The position numbers were made by a program, and so were the translations under genes. A stretch of 33,498 nucleotides of DNA from Deltaproteobacteria bacterium (GTDB taxonomy: Bacteria; Desulfobacterota; Desulfobulbia; Desulfobulbales; SURF-16), in the NCBI GenBank assembly GCA_030667965.1, contig DAOUUW010000012.1, forward strand, positions 1 to 33,498, read 5' to 3'. The notes under the pieces were generated by a model. That model was not told where the DNA came from and did not search any database. It worked only from the letters and a program-made list of their open reading frames with translations. How positions within the stretch are numbered: position 1 is the stretch's first letter; every line of letters begins with the position of its first letter. Below are positions 8,249 to 19,288 of this stretch, piece by piece.

Positions 8249-9767
8249 TGGTATCCTGTCTGACCAGATCCTTCACGGCCTTTATGCAGAAAGCAAGCAG
8301 ATCATTTTTTTCTTCGTCAGTCAATGTTTTCCCCTGGGAGATGTTCCGGCAGATATTCGGCAGTTCGGAGTTCACCCGGCTGGAGATGAGATGCTCCGCT
8401 TCATGGATGGTATCAAGGGGTATTGTGTCCAGAATGCCGTTTGTCAACGCCTCCAGGACGGCAACCTGCTGGAAATCATCGAGAGGGGAAAATCTGTTCT
8501 GGTGGAGAATTTCGCGCACCCTGCGCCCCCGTTCCAGGGCAAATTTCGTCTTTTCGTCAAGACGGGTGGCAAAACGGGCAAAGGTTTCCAGCTCCTCAAA
8601 CTGGGAGTAAGAAAGCCGCAGCTTTCCTGTCAGTCCATGATAGGCAGAACGCTGCGCCTTGCCGCCGACCCGGGAAACGGATTTACCCACATCCACTGCC
8701 GGCAAAAAACCCTTGGCAAAAAAATCAGGAGACAAATATATCTGTCCGTCCGTGATGGAAATAAGGTTGGTCGGAATATAGGCGGAAAGATTCTGCGCCT
8801 CTGTTTCAATTATCGGCAGGGCGGTGAGCGATCCCCCGCCATGTTCTTTCCGCAGATGGGTGGAACGTTCGAGCAGGCGTGAATGCACATAAAAAATATC
8901 TCCTGGAAAGGCTTCCCTGCCGGGCGGTCTTTCAAGAAGCAGCGATATTTCCCGGTAGGCCCTGGCATGACGAGTAAGGTCATCATACACAACCAGCACG
9001 TCCTTACCCTGCCGCATGAAGTATTCACCCAGAGTGCAAGCAGCGTATGGAGTTATGAACTGCAGGCCGGGGGCTTCTTTTCCTCCGGCGACAATAACAA
9101 TAGTGTACGACATGGCGTCATGTTCGGATAGAGACTGCAGGACCTTTGCCACAGACGAATCACGCTGCCCGATGGCGGCATAAATACAGATAACATCCTT
9201 ACCCTTCTGGTTGACAATCGTATCCACCGCAATGGCCGTTTTACCCGTTTGCCTGTCTCCCAGAATAAGCTCCCGCTGACCCTTGCCGATGGGTATGAGG
9301 GAATCAATAACCTTAATACCGGTCTGTAACGGTTCGGATACCGGAGCGCGCTCCATGATGGCCGGAGCAGGACGTTCCACAGCAAGCCGCTCCAGTTCCT
9401 GCAGAGGGCCTTTGGAATCAAGTGGCCGTCCGGTTGCATCAATCACCCGGCCCAACAATTCCCGGCCCACCGGCATATCGACTTCTCTCTGCAAGCGGCG
9501 TATTTCCATGCCGGCCCGTAATGTTTCTCCCCGGCCGAGAAGAATGATACCGACACTGTCCGGCATCAGGCCGGCCACAAGACCCAGGGTGCCGTCTTCG
9601 CATTGCACCAGCTCGTCGGCAAAGGCTCCGGCAAGACCGGTTGCCTGCATGATAGGGCCGTTCAGCTCGATGATACGGCCGACATCCTCTGCTTTCAATG
9701 TTGGCTTGAACGTATCAAGGGCCTGATCAAAGGCTTTTTTATTTTTCTCAAGTGTATCCGTCAACAT
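8214..9767 (-). CDS. atpA: N-ATPase alpha subunit
   Basis: This 517-aa non-catalytic nucleotide-binding subunit belongs to the F1 hexamer. The P-loop GDRQTGKT is at about residues 170-177. The second nucleotide motif is [17 protein letters not shown] and the arginine-finger region is SVSRVGG. The N-terminal beta-barrel carries [10 protein letters not shown], slightly different from standard alpha. Length fits the family. The gene lies 14 bases after atpF and overlaps atpG. Position and divergence agree with the N-type ATPase described for scattered bacteria and archaea as a laterally transferred second ATP synthase; no other ATP synthase is in this window. Confidence 0.95.
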   Translation of the reverse strand: MLTDTLEKNKKAFDQALDTFKPTLKAEDVGRIIELNGPIMQATGLAGAFADELVQCEDGTLGLVAGLMPDSVGIILLGRGETLRAGMEIRRLQREVDMPVGRELLGRVIDATGRPLDSKGPLQELERLAVERPAPAIMERAPVSEPLQTGIKVIDSLIPIGKGQRELILGDRQTGKTAIAVDTIVNQKGKDVICIYAAIGQRDSSVAKVLQSLSEHDAMSYTIVIVAGGKEAPGLQFITPYAACTLGEYFMRQGKDVLVVYDDLTRHARAYREISLLLERPPGREAFPGDIFYVHSRLLERSTHLRKEHGGGSLTALPIIETEAQNLSAYIPTNLISITDGQIYLSPDFFAKGFLPAVDVGKSVSRVGGKAQRSAYHGLTGKLRLSYSQFEELETFARFATRLDEKTKFALERGRRVREILHQNRFSPLDDFQQVAVLEALTNGILDTIPLDTIHEAEHLISSRVNSELPNICRNISQGKTLTDEEKNDLLAFCIKAVKDLVRQDTNGNTPDAAKTD

Positions 9768-9781
9768 GGGCTTGCAGCGAA

Positions 9782-10546
9782 TTACGCGTTAATTTCCTTT
9801 TCGAGATTATGCGACAACTGTCCTTTAAATTCTCGAAGATGATGATGTATGTCCCAGCTTATTTTTTTTCCTCCGGCCTCAAGGGCCATACCGGCCACAA
9901 GAGATTCATCGACTTCGAAAAAGATCTCTGTTTTTGCGGCAAATGCATTTTCAAAATGCATTTTAATTTTCTCTTTGATTTGATCGGGATGAACAAACGC
10001 AGTAGTTATGATCACAGGCTCGCCACGACGGACGAAAGAACTTACGGCGTCAAATGCCTGCCGGTCTCCTGTTTTTATTTTTCCCCAGAACACATCAATG
10101 ATAGTCTCTTCAAGGTTCTTGTCTGCCAGCTCCTTGAGCGACGCTGTTGCAAAGAGTTCAAACTGTTTCGTTACGAGGCGGCAGGACTGTTCAAGAAAGG
10201 TGTTCTTTTCCTGGGCCAGGGTAACCCGCCACTGGCTGCGGGACGCCTCGACCTCGCGTTTCACCTCTGCAAACAGATCGTTACGCAGCTCGTCTGCCTG
10301 GGCCTTGGCATTTTCAATCTTCTGCCGGGCCTGCATCTCCACCTCTTTCTGCAGAGAGAGATAACGCTCTTTTTCCCGGTCTGCCTGGCTTTGCCTTTCC
10401 TCCGCTTCCCTGAGACTCTCGGCAATACGCTGCTGTCTGCGCTCCATGGCGTTTAGCACCGGTTTGTAGAGAAATTTTTTAAGCAGCCAGACCAAAATAA
10501 GGAAATTAACAATCTGCGCGGCTGTTGTAAACCAGTCAATCTGCAT
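9782..10546 (-). CDS. atpF: N-ATPase b subunit with delta-like C-terminal domain
   Basis: The 254-aa stator is far longer than an ordinary b subunit (about 156-170 aa). Residues 5-25 form the membrane helix ([18 protein letters not shown]); residues 35-130 are a charged coiled coil. Residues about 175-240 look like the end of a delta (OSCP) subunit, with [20 protein letters not shown] resembling the delta signature. The operon has no separate atpH, so this fused stalk probably fills both roles, as is known for N-ATPases. The start overlaps the atpE stop by one base (TAATG), implying coupled translation. Confidence 0.9.
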   Translation of the reverse strand: MQIDWFTTAAQIVNFLILVWLLKKFLYKPVLNAMERRQQRIAESLREAEERQSQADREKERYLSLQKEVEMQARQKIENAKAQADELRNDLFAEVKREVEASRSQWRVTLAQEKNTFLEQSCRLVTKQFELFATASLKELADKNLEETIIDVFWGKIKTGDRQAFDAVSSFVRRGEPVIITTAFVHPDQIKEKIKMHFENAFAAKTEIFFEVDESLVAGMALEAGGKKISWDIHHHLREFKGQLSHNLEKEINA

Positions 10547-10824
10547 TATTGAGCGGCTTTACTGATCGCGTATTCCCAGAAGGGATTTGCAAAAATTAAA
10601 ATCATGGAGACAACAAAAGCGTAAATAGCCGTTGACTCAATCATGGCCATGGAAACAAAAAGAGTGCGGGTCAAGGTGGCGGTCTGGTCCGGCTGCTGGG
10701 CGATGGATCGAAGGGCCGCCGCCGCAGCCAAACCCTCGCCGATTGCCGAACCGATTGCCCCTAAACCGATGCACAGTCCCGCTGCCAATGCCGACATCAT
10801 GCCGATTAATCCGATAGTATCCAT
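10546..10824 (-). CDS. atpE: N-ATPase c subunit (rotor ring)
   Basis: The 92-aa double-hairpin proteolipid has helix 1 at about residues 5-38 and helix 2 at about 54-82. Helix 1 carries a Glu (GSAIGEG, E30) and helix 2 the ion-binding Glu with hydroxyl neighbours (MIESTAIY, E63-S64-T65). Paired Glu plus Ser/Thr is the ligand set proposed for Na+ binding in N-ATPases, but a studied N-ATPase ring (Burkholderia pseudomallei) was argued to use protons, so the coupling ion stays open. An excellent ribosome site, AGGAGGT, lies 5 bases before the ATG, as expected for the most abundant subunit. A 200-base spacer with a MITE-like repeat separates it from atpB. Confidence 0.95.
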   Translation of the reverse strand: MDTIGLIGMMSALAAGLCIGLGAIGSAIGEGLAAAAALRSIAQQPDQTATLTRTLFVSMAMIESTAIYAFVVSMILIFANPFWEYAISKAAQ

Positions 10825-11026
10825 TTGTACCTCCTAATCCCCACGGCAACATCAAAGTCGCGTATAAATTATTATTTCACCACGAAGCACACGAAGACCA
10901 CGAAGGGATAACTACTAGAAAACATAGAAAAATTATTTTTTGTTTTTCTTCGTGCGCTTCGTGTCCTTCGTGGTAGATAATCACCTTTTTTCAGGTTGTT
11001 AAGGCTCACTTTGACATGCCCGTGTA
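10825..11026. repeat. MITE-like inverted-repeat element between atpB and atpE (copy 1)
   Basis: The element spans about 10849-11018. Its core arms contain CCACGAAGCACACGAAG (10879 onward) and CTTCGTGTCCTTCGTGG (ending near 10973) and can fold into a long hairpin. A second copy lies at 30370-30543 with the same outer sequence (CGCGTATAAATT on the left; TTTTTTCAGGTTGTTAAGGC on the right). The ends are weak inverted repeats (ATCAAAGTC; ACTTTGACAT). It has no coding capacity. It sits inside the operon, so it must be transcribed with it and could lower expression of the genes downstream of atpB, which lies upstream of it. Confidence 0.8.
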
Positions 11027-11698
11027 CTAATCCCCTTTTCTTTTCAATGCCGAAGCGATATACACCATGGCAAGCAATGCAAAAATATATGCCTGGATGG
11101 CCCCTGTTAAAAGGGCCAGGGCCTGCATGATGACCGGAAAAAAGAGCGGGGTGACGATGAGCAGGACAAAACCTATCACCGTGCCGCTCATAATATTACC
11201 GTACAGCCTGACAGCCAGGGCAAAGGTGCGGGTCAATTCGCCGAGAATATTAAAGGGCAACATGAAAAATGTCGGTTTGATGTATTCACCCAGATAACTG
11301 CCCAGGCTGCGTGTTGACAGGCCGAAAACCGGCACCGCCACAAAGACGCAAAGGGCAAAGGCCGTTGTTGTTGACAAAGAACCGGTGGGCGGCATGAAAA
11401 ACGGCACAACGGACAGGACATTGGAGACGAAAATAAAAATAAAGAGCGTGCCGACAAAAGGCAGAAATTCGTAGGGTTTCCGATGGGTAATATCTTCAAT
11501 ATGGTCGGCCATGCCGCTGACCAGTACCTCAAGCAAATTCTGCCCCTTGGATATTTTTTCACCGGATGAGAGATTGCGCGTGACAAGCCGGGAGCCTGCG
11601 GCGAGTAATAACATTAAGAGCCAGGTAAACAGCAGGGTGGCATTGATCCTGCCCCAGCCCCAGTCAAAAAAAACAAACTGATCCGGTGAATATTTCAT
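11027..11698 (-). CDS. atpB: N-ATPase a subunit (ion channel)
   Basis: The 223-aa multi-helix membrane protein forms the ion half-channels beside the c ring. The essential Arg lies in TFALAVRLYGNIMSG (about R164). Helices include INATLLFTWLLMLLLAAGS, LFIFIFVSNVLSVVPFFM and the C-terminal AYIFALLAMVYIASAL. Length is close to N-type AtpB. The ATG overlaps the atpR stop by four bases (ATGA). Downstream comes the MITE-like spacer before atpE. Confidence 0.95.
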   Translation of the reverse strand: MKYSPDQFVFFDWGWGRINATLLFTWLLMLLLAAGSRLVTRNLSSGEKISKGQNLLEVLVSGMADHIEDITHRKPYEFLPFVGTLFIFIFVSNVLSVVPFFMPPTGSLSTTTAFALCVFVAVPVFGLSTRSLGSYLGEYIKPTFFMLPFNILGELTRTFALAVRLYGNIMSGTVIGFVLLIVTPLFFPVIMQALALLTGAIQAYIFALLAMVYIASALKRKGD

Positions 11699-11988
11699 CG
11701 TTTTGCAGCCTCAACCTCAGTTGTCAGAAGCTTCATTTTGTTTGTCAAAAAAACACGGACACATATGAATCCGCAAATCTGGGCCAAGGCCCGGCTCCAC
11801 TCGCCGTCCATGAACAGATAAAAAACCAGCACGACAATGACTGAGCGAAAGAGAAAACTGGCAAAGAACCAGAAATAGGAACTCTTTCCATCGGTAATTT
11901 TTTTAACGGTCAGCCACAGGCCGCCGAAATAAAAAAGACCTGCCAGCATGCCGACGCAAAAGAGAAAGAGATAGACTGCCCAGTTCAT
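11695..11988 (-). CDS. atpR: N-ATPase membrane subunit AtpR
   Basis: The 97-aa protein has three membrane helices (about residues 4-27, 38-59 and 65-81). A membrane Arg is present in FLFRSVIVVLVFYLF. AtpR is found only in N-ATPase operons, directly before atpB, and has been proposed to interact with the c ring or help assembly. Identification combines size, topology and exact operon position; the gene overlaps atpB by four bases. Confidence 0.85.
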   Translation of the reverse strand: MNWAVYLFLFCVGMLAGLFYFGGLWLTVKKITDGKSSYFWFFASFLFRSVIVVLVFYLFMDGEWSRALAQICGFICVRVFLTNKMKLLTTEVEAAKR

Positions 11989-12004
11989 GGTCGTAAAATC
12001 TCCA

Positions 12005-12297
12005 TTAGGATTTTCCTTCTTTGTTTATCCATTGCCAAGCCCAAAAGCAGCCGACACAGAGCCCTGCAAAAATAAAGGTCAGGGTCCACGAAACTCCGTT
12101 CTTATAGATTTTATCCAGAAAGCGCCCCAGCACGACCCCGAGCACAGTGGGCACGGTAATCATCCATCCCACCGTGCCAATCATGCCCAGACCGAAAAAG
12201 ATGGACTTTCTTTCCTCTTTCTGCGCCTTTATGCGTCGGTCTGATTTATCAGCTATAATTTTCGGCAATGGTTCCTTGCCGGAGTCGGAGGGCTTGG

Positions 12298-12301
<4 letters not shown>
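12005..12301 (-). CDS. atpQ: N-ATPase membrane subunit AtpQ (AtpI/AtpZ-like)
   Basis: The 98-aa protein has a charged cytoplasmic N-terminus and two membrane helices (about residues 33-58 and 70-91) separated by GRFLDKIYKNGVS, the usual pattern of AtpI/AtpZ-type assembly factors. In N-ATPase operons this gene follows atpC. The ATG overlaps the atpC stop by four bases. Its likely role is in Fo assembly or Mg2+/ion handling, by analogy only. Confidence 0.85.
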
Positions 12302-14092
<1,791 letters not shown>

Positions 14093-14247
14093 CTATCTTT
14101 GTCATTTCACTGACATTATCACTTTAAGGGATGTTCCCTGTCAAGGGTAAAAAAAGGAGATGAACACGTCTCTCTTTGTTTCAGTGCGTAACAGTAGGAA
14201 TTTTTTTTAGTGAAACTGTTTTTCTAACTTGGTATTGATAGAGTCCC

Positions 14248-15993
14248 ATGTATGAAGAACATTTTGGTTTTATAGCATCTCCTTTTTCCATAGCGCCTGA
14301 TCCGCACTATCTCTATATGAGTGAGCGGCATAAGGAGGCTTTGGCCCATCTCCTGTACGGCATTAAAAGTAATGGGGGGTTTGTTCTACTCACCGGAGAA
14401 GTGGGTACCGGCAAAACAACAATCTGTCGCTGCCTGCTGGAACAGGTGCCGGACGGGACGGATATTGCCTTTATTCTCAATCCCAAATTAACCGTAGAAG
14501 AGCTGCTGGGAACAATCTGCGACGAATTTGGCATACACTATCCGGCAAACCGGAAAAGTATCAAATTTTTTATTGATCAAATCAACAGCTTTTTGATTAA
14601 CTCCCATGCAAAGGAAAGAAAAGCTGTGCTCATTATCGATGAAGCCCAGAATCTCAATATTGATGTTCTGGAACAGCTTCGACTCCTCACCAACCTGGAA
14701 ACAAACGAACGAAAGCTCCTCCAGATCATCTTGCTGGGTCAACCTGAACTGAGGAATATGTTGTCCCGCCCGAAATTGCGGCAACTGGCTCAGAGAATTA
14801 CCGCCAGGTATCATCTTGACTCTCTTTCTGAAAAAGAGGTGGGGGGCTATGTGGCCCATCGCCTGTCAGTTGCCGGAGGACGGGGGAATATCTTTCCTTC
14901 TTCAACCATAAAGAGCCTGTTTAAACTCAGTGGCGGCACTCCTCGTCTGATCAACATTATCTGTGACCGTGCTCTTCTCGGTGCTTATGTGCTGGAGCGG
15001 GACCAGGTGAGTCAAGCAATTCTGAAAAAAGCGGCTCATGAAGTTTTTGGTGAAAGCGCCGAGGTGAACCGCCATCACAGAAAAATCTCCGGTTGGGCCA
15101 TTGCGGCAGGGCTCCTCATCAGCGGATCTGTGCTTGCAACCGCCTATTACAGCCACAGGCCTGATATGCAAGTGGCGGTGGTTCTGGAAACTATGGAACC
15201 GGCAACACAGAACGTGCAAAGCGAACAGATGGAACATGGTGATCAAAGCAAACCGGCAAATCAGAAAGAGACCCCAAGTACTTCCCCGGATATAACTGTA
15301 CAACAGGAAATTGACGACAATGTAATATCTGCCAATGACAGCAATGAAGAATTTCCAGAAACATTCCCCCTGCAATGGCCGTCGGATATTCCTCTGACCG
15401 TAAGCAGGGAGATGGCCTTCCAGGCGCTTTTAGACCTGTGGGATATTCCCTCTGCCCCAAACCAAACTCTACCCGTTTGTCAAGCTGCCGAGTTGTACAA
15501 CTTGCGCTGCCTCCAGCAGAAAGGCGGCCTGGAAGAGCTGCTTGACTTTAATCGCCCGGCAGTGTTAACGCTCTATAGCGAGAAAGGTGAACAATTTTTT
15601 GCGGCCTTAACCGCTTACCACGGCCAGACAGCGACTTTTGTCATCGGCTCTGCAAAGAAAAGAGTGGCAACCGATGATATTGGGTTACGATGGCGTGGCG
15701 AGTATGTGCTCTTATGGGCAAAACCAGGCGGTTATGTTTCAGCCATCACCCCGGAAAACCGTACTGGAAATGCAGATTGGCTGGATAAAAAACTGGCATC
15801 CGTCCAGGGACGCCCTCCCAGCCCGGAGGATAGAGTGACATACGATGACGCCATGGCCAACCAGGTAAAACAATTTCAATTTTCACGTAATCTTGTGCCG
15901 GATGGCATTGTAGGACCCCAAACCATCATTCATCTCAATTCAGCATGTGGAAACAGCGTACCCATGCTCATCCAAAGACAAACGGATCAGTAA
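14248..15993 (+). CDS. gspA: ExeA/GspA-type AAA ATPase with peptidoglycan-binding C-terminus
   Basis: The 581-aa inner-membrane protein has four parts. The AAA ATPase domain is at about residues 1-265 (Walker A GEVGTGKT 50-57, Walker B AVLIIDEAQN 126-135, sensor region LLGQPELRN). One membrane helix follows (about 281-301), then an acidic linker. A periplasmic C39-peptidase-like fold (about 390-500) has Cys411 in LPVCQAAELYNLRCLQQKGG, and a peptidoglycan-binding domain (about 505-567) contains PDGIVGPQT. GspA and GspB help insert the type II secretion secretin through peptidoglycan; related ATPases act in other envelope systems. No other secretion genes are in the window. gspB follows one base after the stop. 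Confidence 0.88.
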   Translation: MYEEHFGFIASPFSIAPDPHYLYMSERHKEALAHLLYGIKSNGGFVLLTGEVGTGKTTICRCLLEQVPDGTDIAFILNPKLTVEELLGTICDEFGIHYPANRKSIKFFIDQINSFLINSHAKERKAVLIIDEAQNLNIDVLEQLRLLTNLETNERKLLQIILLGQPELRNMLSRPKLRQLAQRITARYHLDSLSEKEVGGYVAHRLSVAGGRGNIFPSSTIKSLFKLSGGTPRLINIICDRALLGAYVLERDQVSQAILKKAAHEVFGESAEVNRHHRKISGWAIAAGLLISGSVLATAYYSHRPDMQVAVVLETMEPATQNVQSEQMEHGDQSKPANQKETPSTSPDITVQQEIDDNVISANDSNEEFPETFPLQWPSDIPLTVSREMAFQALLDLWDIPSAPNQTLPVCQAAELYNLRCLQQKGGLEELLDFNRPAVLTLYSEKGEQFFAALTAYHGQTATFVIGSAKKRVATDDIGLRWRGEYVLLWAKPGGYVSAITPENRTGNADWLDKKLASVQGRPPSPEDRVTYDDAMANQVKQFQFSRNLVPDGIVGPQTIIHLNSACGNSVPMLIQRQTDQ

Positions 15994-15994
15994 G

Positions 15995-16975
15995 ATGTCG
16001 TATATTCTAGATGCCCTGAAAAAGTCTGACCAGAAAAGAAAGAGCGGACAGGTTCCCGACCTGAATACTATCCAGATGGAGCTTCCTGCCGAAGAGAAGA
16101 AGAAGCCACTGTGGCCTTATATCATCGCTGGGATAGTCGTGCTGAATATGCTTGTCTTTTTTGTTGTTTTGCATCCGGATAAGCCTGCATTGCAACAGCC
16201 CCCGGAAGATATTACACGCTTAGGACAACAGGAGTCTGCAGCATCCCAGGCAGAACAGTCAGACAGCAAAACCATCACGAAACCTGAGCCTTCTGCTGCC
16301 CTTGTTCAGAGTTCCCCATCACCTGCAGCCGACTCAGGAAATGAAAGTACCACTGCCGTTCAGCAGGAAAAGCAGATTGTGTCAGTGGTAGAAGAACCGT
16401 CGAAAGATGTCCCGGTCGTCGTGGAAAATGTGGTAGAAACGACATCGAGTGAGGAAATAGAAGAGATGGAGGTTGCCGCGACTCATGTGGAAACCGAAAC
16501 CACCTCGGTTCAGGAGATGTTGTCGGATAACGCTCCTGAACCCGAACAGGATGCAGTGGAAGTTACTGATGTTGAATGTCCTGCTCCTCTTCCTGATACG
16601 GAAGAAGCGGCAGATTTTGAAATGTTATCTGTGGAACAGTCAGAACATCAGGAAAGAACCCGGGAAATTGACCTGACCCAGTCCGTCACGCAGCCTGCTC
16701 CTGTCCCCCCTGCGCAAACTGCAGAAAGACAAGAAGCACGGCGTGAACCGCTTCTTCTACTCCAACTCCCCTTATCCATCCGGAAACAACTTCCGGAATT
16801 CCACATCAGCGCACTTTTTTATTCGAGAAAGGCAGCATCCCGTCTGGCAAGTATCAACGGCCATCTTGCCCGGGAAGGTCACAGCATTACACCTGACTTG
16901 AAAGTAGATGAAATCACCTCTGAAGGGGTGATTTTCAGCTACCGGAAATATCTTTTTTATGTCCCGGTATTTTGA
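15995..16975 (+). CDS. gspB: GspB-like type II secretion assembly protein
   Basis: The protein is 326 aa from ATG 15995, one base after the gspA stop (TAAGATG), so translation is coupled. The N-terminus MSYILDALKKSDQKRK is the hallmark start of GspB/ExeB proteins. One membrane helix (about residues 39-59) is followed by a long, low-complexity acidic and Pro-rich periplasmic linker (about 60-245). The C-terminal domain (LPLSIRKQLPEFHISALFYS onward) is the T2SSB fold. It acts with GspA in secretin assembly. The linker is poorly conserved in the family, so its composition is not odd. Confidence 0.87.
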   Translation: MSYILDALKKSDQKRKSGQVPDLNTIQMELPAEEKKKPLWPYIIAGIVVLNMLVFFVVLHPDKPALQQPPEDITRLGQQESAASQAEQSDSKTITKPEPSAALVQSSPSPAADSGNESTTAVQQEKQIVSVVEEPSKDVPVVVENVVETTSSEEIEEMEVAATHVETETTSVQEMLSDNAPEPEQDAVEVTDVECPAPLPDTEEAADFEMLSVEQSEHQERTREIDLTQSVTQPAPVPPAQTAERQEARREPLLLLQLPLSIRKQLPEFHISALFYSRKAASRLASINGHLAREGHSITPDLKVDEITSEGVIFSYRKYLFYVPVF

Positions 16976-16991
16976 TGATGTGTTGGCCCGC

Positions 16992-17735
16992 TTATTTAAA
17001 ATAATTCAGCCAGGCATGCAGGATGGCAAGTGGATGGGGTGGACAGCCTGGTATATACAGATCAACAGGAATCAGGCTGTTGAGGTCTCCGATAATCTCG
17101 TCACTGCCATAAAAAGGGCCACCTGAAATGGCACACGAGCCACAGGCAATAACGACTTTGGGCGCAGGGACAGCTTCATAAGTTAACAGAACAGCTGCCT
17201 TCATATTTCGAGATATCGGGCCGGTTACATGGATACCGTCGGCATGGCGGGGAGATGCAACAAACTGAATACCAAAACGGGCCAGATCGAAAAAAGGTGT
17301 ATTAATAACATTGGTGTCAGCCTCACAGGCATTACACCCTGCGGCAGAGATCTGGCGCAACTGAAGAGAACGACCAAAAAGTTTTTTGAAATGCGCCTTG
17401 GAGTGTTTGGCAAGCTCAGGCAAACTTCCACCGTAGAGCAGATCACTTTTGTTCGCAACACCCAACTCAAAATTCTGGCTGAACTGAACAAATTTCCCTT
17501 CGGAGAGTGTCTCACATAATCCACAGAAGACACATCGCCCCAGATCAATTTTTTTGCTTTCAGTATCGATAGCATCCTGGGGGCAGTTGTCAGCACATTG
17601 CTTAATAAGAGCATGATTACAGTTCGTATCTATTTTGGGTAGACCGCGATATCTTTTATAAAGGGAAATAGGTTCCTTGGGATATTTTGACGTCCTGTAA
17701 CCCTGTTCCATTCGATTTTTTATTACTTCATACAT
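16992..17735 (-). CDS. Ehr complex small subunit fused to a ferredoxin-like domain (HyfI/NuoB-like)
   Basis: In this 247-aa protein, residues 35-80 form an Fe-S domain with Cys39, 47, 51 and a CxxCxxC group (68, 71, 74), six cysteines rather than the eight of a 2[4Fe-4S] ferredoxin. Residues 120-240 are the hydrogenase-small-subunit/NuoB fold with GCNACE (C134, C137), ACGSCAISGG (C198, C201) and PGCPPHP (C231), ligands of the proximal [4Fe-4S] (N2-like) cluster. In Hyf/Hyc hydrogenases the ferredoxin and small subunit are separate proteins (HyfH and HyfI). It passes electrons between the soluble arm and the large subunit. A good ribosome site (AAGGTG) precedes ATG 17735. It is the last gene of the operon, 38 bases after the large subunit. 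Confidence 0.85.
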   Translation of the reverse strand: MYEVIKNRMEQGYRTSKYPKEPISLYKRYRGLPKIDTNCNHALIKQCADNCPQDAIDTESKKIDLGRCVFCGLCETLSEGKFVQFSQNFELGVANKSDLLYGGSLPELAKHSKAHFKKLFGRSLQLRQISAAGCNACEADTNVINTPFFDLARFGIQFVASPRHADGIHVTGPISRNMKAAVLLTYEAVPAPKVVIACGSCAISGGPFYGSDEIIGDLNSLIPVDLYIPGCPPHPLAILHAWLNYFK

Positions 17736-17773
17736 AGCAACACCTTACGTGTCCCGTAACCATTGAGACTCTA

Positions 17774-19288
17774 TTATAAATCAAATCCGCAGTAAGAGAG
17801 GTTAAAGCTCTTATTGCACAGGGGAAAATCGGATATCTCCTCATCTCTCAGGGACAAGGCCAAGCCGGTCCAATTATGGAAAGAGGGATCTTTAACCTTG
17901 TAACGCAGAATTTTACCTGCATCATCGGTTAACAGACAGTGAGAAACCTCTCCACGCCAACCCTCATTTATGGTCACAACAAAGGAATCTGGAGCAAGCT
18001 GGTATTCCTTGGGACGGTAGATTTCCGCCTCAACTCTGCGCTTAAGAAGAGTATTAATCAAATCCATTGAATGCATAATCTCCTCACGACGCACTGTAGC
18101 GCGGGAACATACATCACCATTTGTTTTTTCGTTTTCATAGGCAGGAAGATCGGCATAACACTCTGTTGGAAAACTGACCCTGGCATCATAGGCTAAACCA
18201 CAAGCTCGCCCGGCATAGCCAACCAAGCCGATTTTTTCAGCATTTTCATAGCTTACTGTTCCCGTATGAGTAAAACGGGCATCGACGCTGGGGGCGGAAA
18301 AGATCATATCATTAACATGCACAACCTCAGGGGTAAGTTCAGCCATTTTTTCAGAGAGAAGCTTAATTTGTTCATCTCCCATAACATGAGTAACACCACC
18401 TGGTCTGACAAGCCCCCTGCCAAAACGACTGCCGCAAAGCACCTGACTGAGGTTGAGATATTCACCCCTGATCCGGCCAAAATATTCTGAAGGAGGATTA
18501 AAGGCTACATCATGACTCAATGCCCCAAGATCGCCGATAAGGTTGGCTAAACGTTCAAGTTCAAGAGCAATAGTCCTTACAATATGAGCGCCTTCATCCA
18601 CAGGCAAGTCTGCAAGGGATTCAATGGCTTGACATAGGCAGAGATTGTGACCAATAGTTGTGTCCCCGGCAATGGCTTCTGCAATGATTGGCAGGCGTTT
18701 AGCCGGCACGCTCTGCATGAGTGTTTCTACACTTCTATGTTGATAGCCAAGTTGAATTTCCAGATGGAAGACTATTTCCCCAACACATTGAAAACGAAAA
18801 TGACCGGGCTCAATAATTCCGGCATGGACCGGTCCCACCGCCACTTCATGAACCGCTTCTCCTTCCACTGTGAAATAAGGATAATTCCCCGGGATATCAT
18901 GATTATAATTATTGGCGAAGACATCCGGCTTCCGACTGTAATTGGCGTGGTAGCGTACCAATTTCAGCCATGGATGCCCATCAGGTTTCAATCCGTATTG
19001 TTCGGCAATTTCCCTCTCAAACATATGAAATTTTTCATTTTCAATTGTAAGGGAGGCAAAACTATTGTCAACATCACAGCCTGTTACGTAGAGCGTATCA
19101 TTCTGTTTATTGCGCAACACAGCCAGAAGTTTACTTTGACCTTTATCCTCATAGGCAAAAAACTGAACTATATTTCCACCTTTATTGGCAAATAGAACTA
19201 ATTCCTGACGTAGGGTCTCAAAAGGAATATGAGGGATATTTTTCCGGTCAATCCTTTGGCCATTGCTGATTTTCAGGAGGTTATCCAT
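17774..19288 (-). CDS. Ehr complex large subunit (HyfG/NuoCD-like) lacking NiFe ligands
   Basis: The protein is 504 aa from ATG 19288, which overlaps the preceding stop (TAATG). A longer reading upstream would overlap hyfF coding. Residues 1-120 are NuoC-like (EREIAEQYGLKPDGHPWLKL); the rest is NuoD/hydrogenase-large-subunit-like (HFRFQCVGEIVFHLEIQLGY). The two Ni-binding motifs of true hydrogenases, RxCGxC and DPCxxC, are absent: the first region reads AEAIAGDTTIGHNLCLC and the C-terminus DFPLCNKSFNLSYCGFDL. This matches the energy-converting-hydrogenase-related (Ehr) complexes described in Geobacter and others, whose substrate is unknown. It should not be called a hydrogenase. Confidence 0.87.
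   Translation of the reverse strand: MDNLLKISNGQRIDRKNIPHIPFETLRQELVLFANKGGNIVQFFAYEDKGQSKLLAVLRNKQNDTLYVTGCDVDNSFASLTIENEKFHMFEREIAEQYGLKPDGHPWLKLVRYHANYSRKPDVFANNYNHDIPGNYPYFTVEGEAVHEVAVGPVHAGIIEPGHFRFQCVGEIVFHLEIQLGYQHRSVETLMQSVPAKRLPIIAEAIAGDTTIGHNLCLCQAIESLADLPVDEGAHIVRTIALELERLANLIGDLGALSHDVAFNPPSEYFGRIRGEYLNLSQVLCGSRFGRGLVRPGGVTHVMGDEQIKLLSEKMAELTPEVVHVNDMIFSAPSVDARFTHTGTVSYENAEKIGLVGYAGRACGLAYDARVSFPTECYADLPAYENEKTNGDVCSRATVRREEIMHSMDLINTLLKRRVEAEIYRPKEYQLAPDSFVVTINEGWRGEVSHCLLTDDAGKILRYKVKDPSFHNWTGLALSLRDEEISDFPLCNKSFNLSYCGFDL

Noticed and set aside
8043-8882. Long plus-strand frame of 279 codons over atpA/atpG
   Set aside because: It is antisense to strongly conserved ATPase subunits and has no family resemblance.
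17774-19288. Calling the operon an active formate hydrogenlyase or [NiFe] hydrogenase
   Set aside because: Both Ni-binding CxxC motifs are missing from the large subunit, and no formate dehydrogenase or Ni-maturation genes are present.
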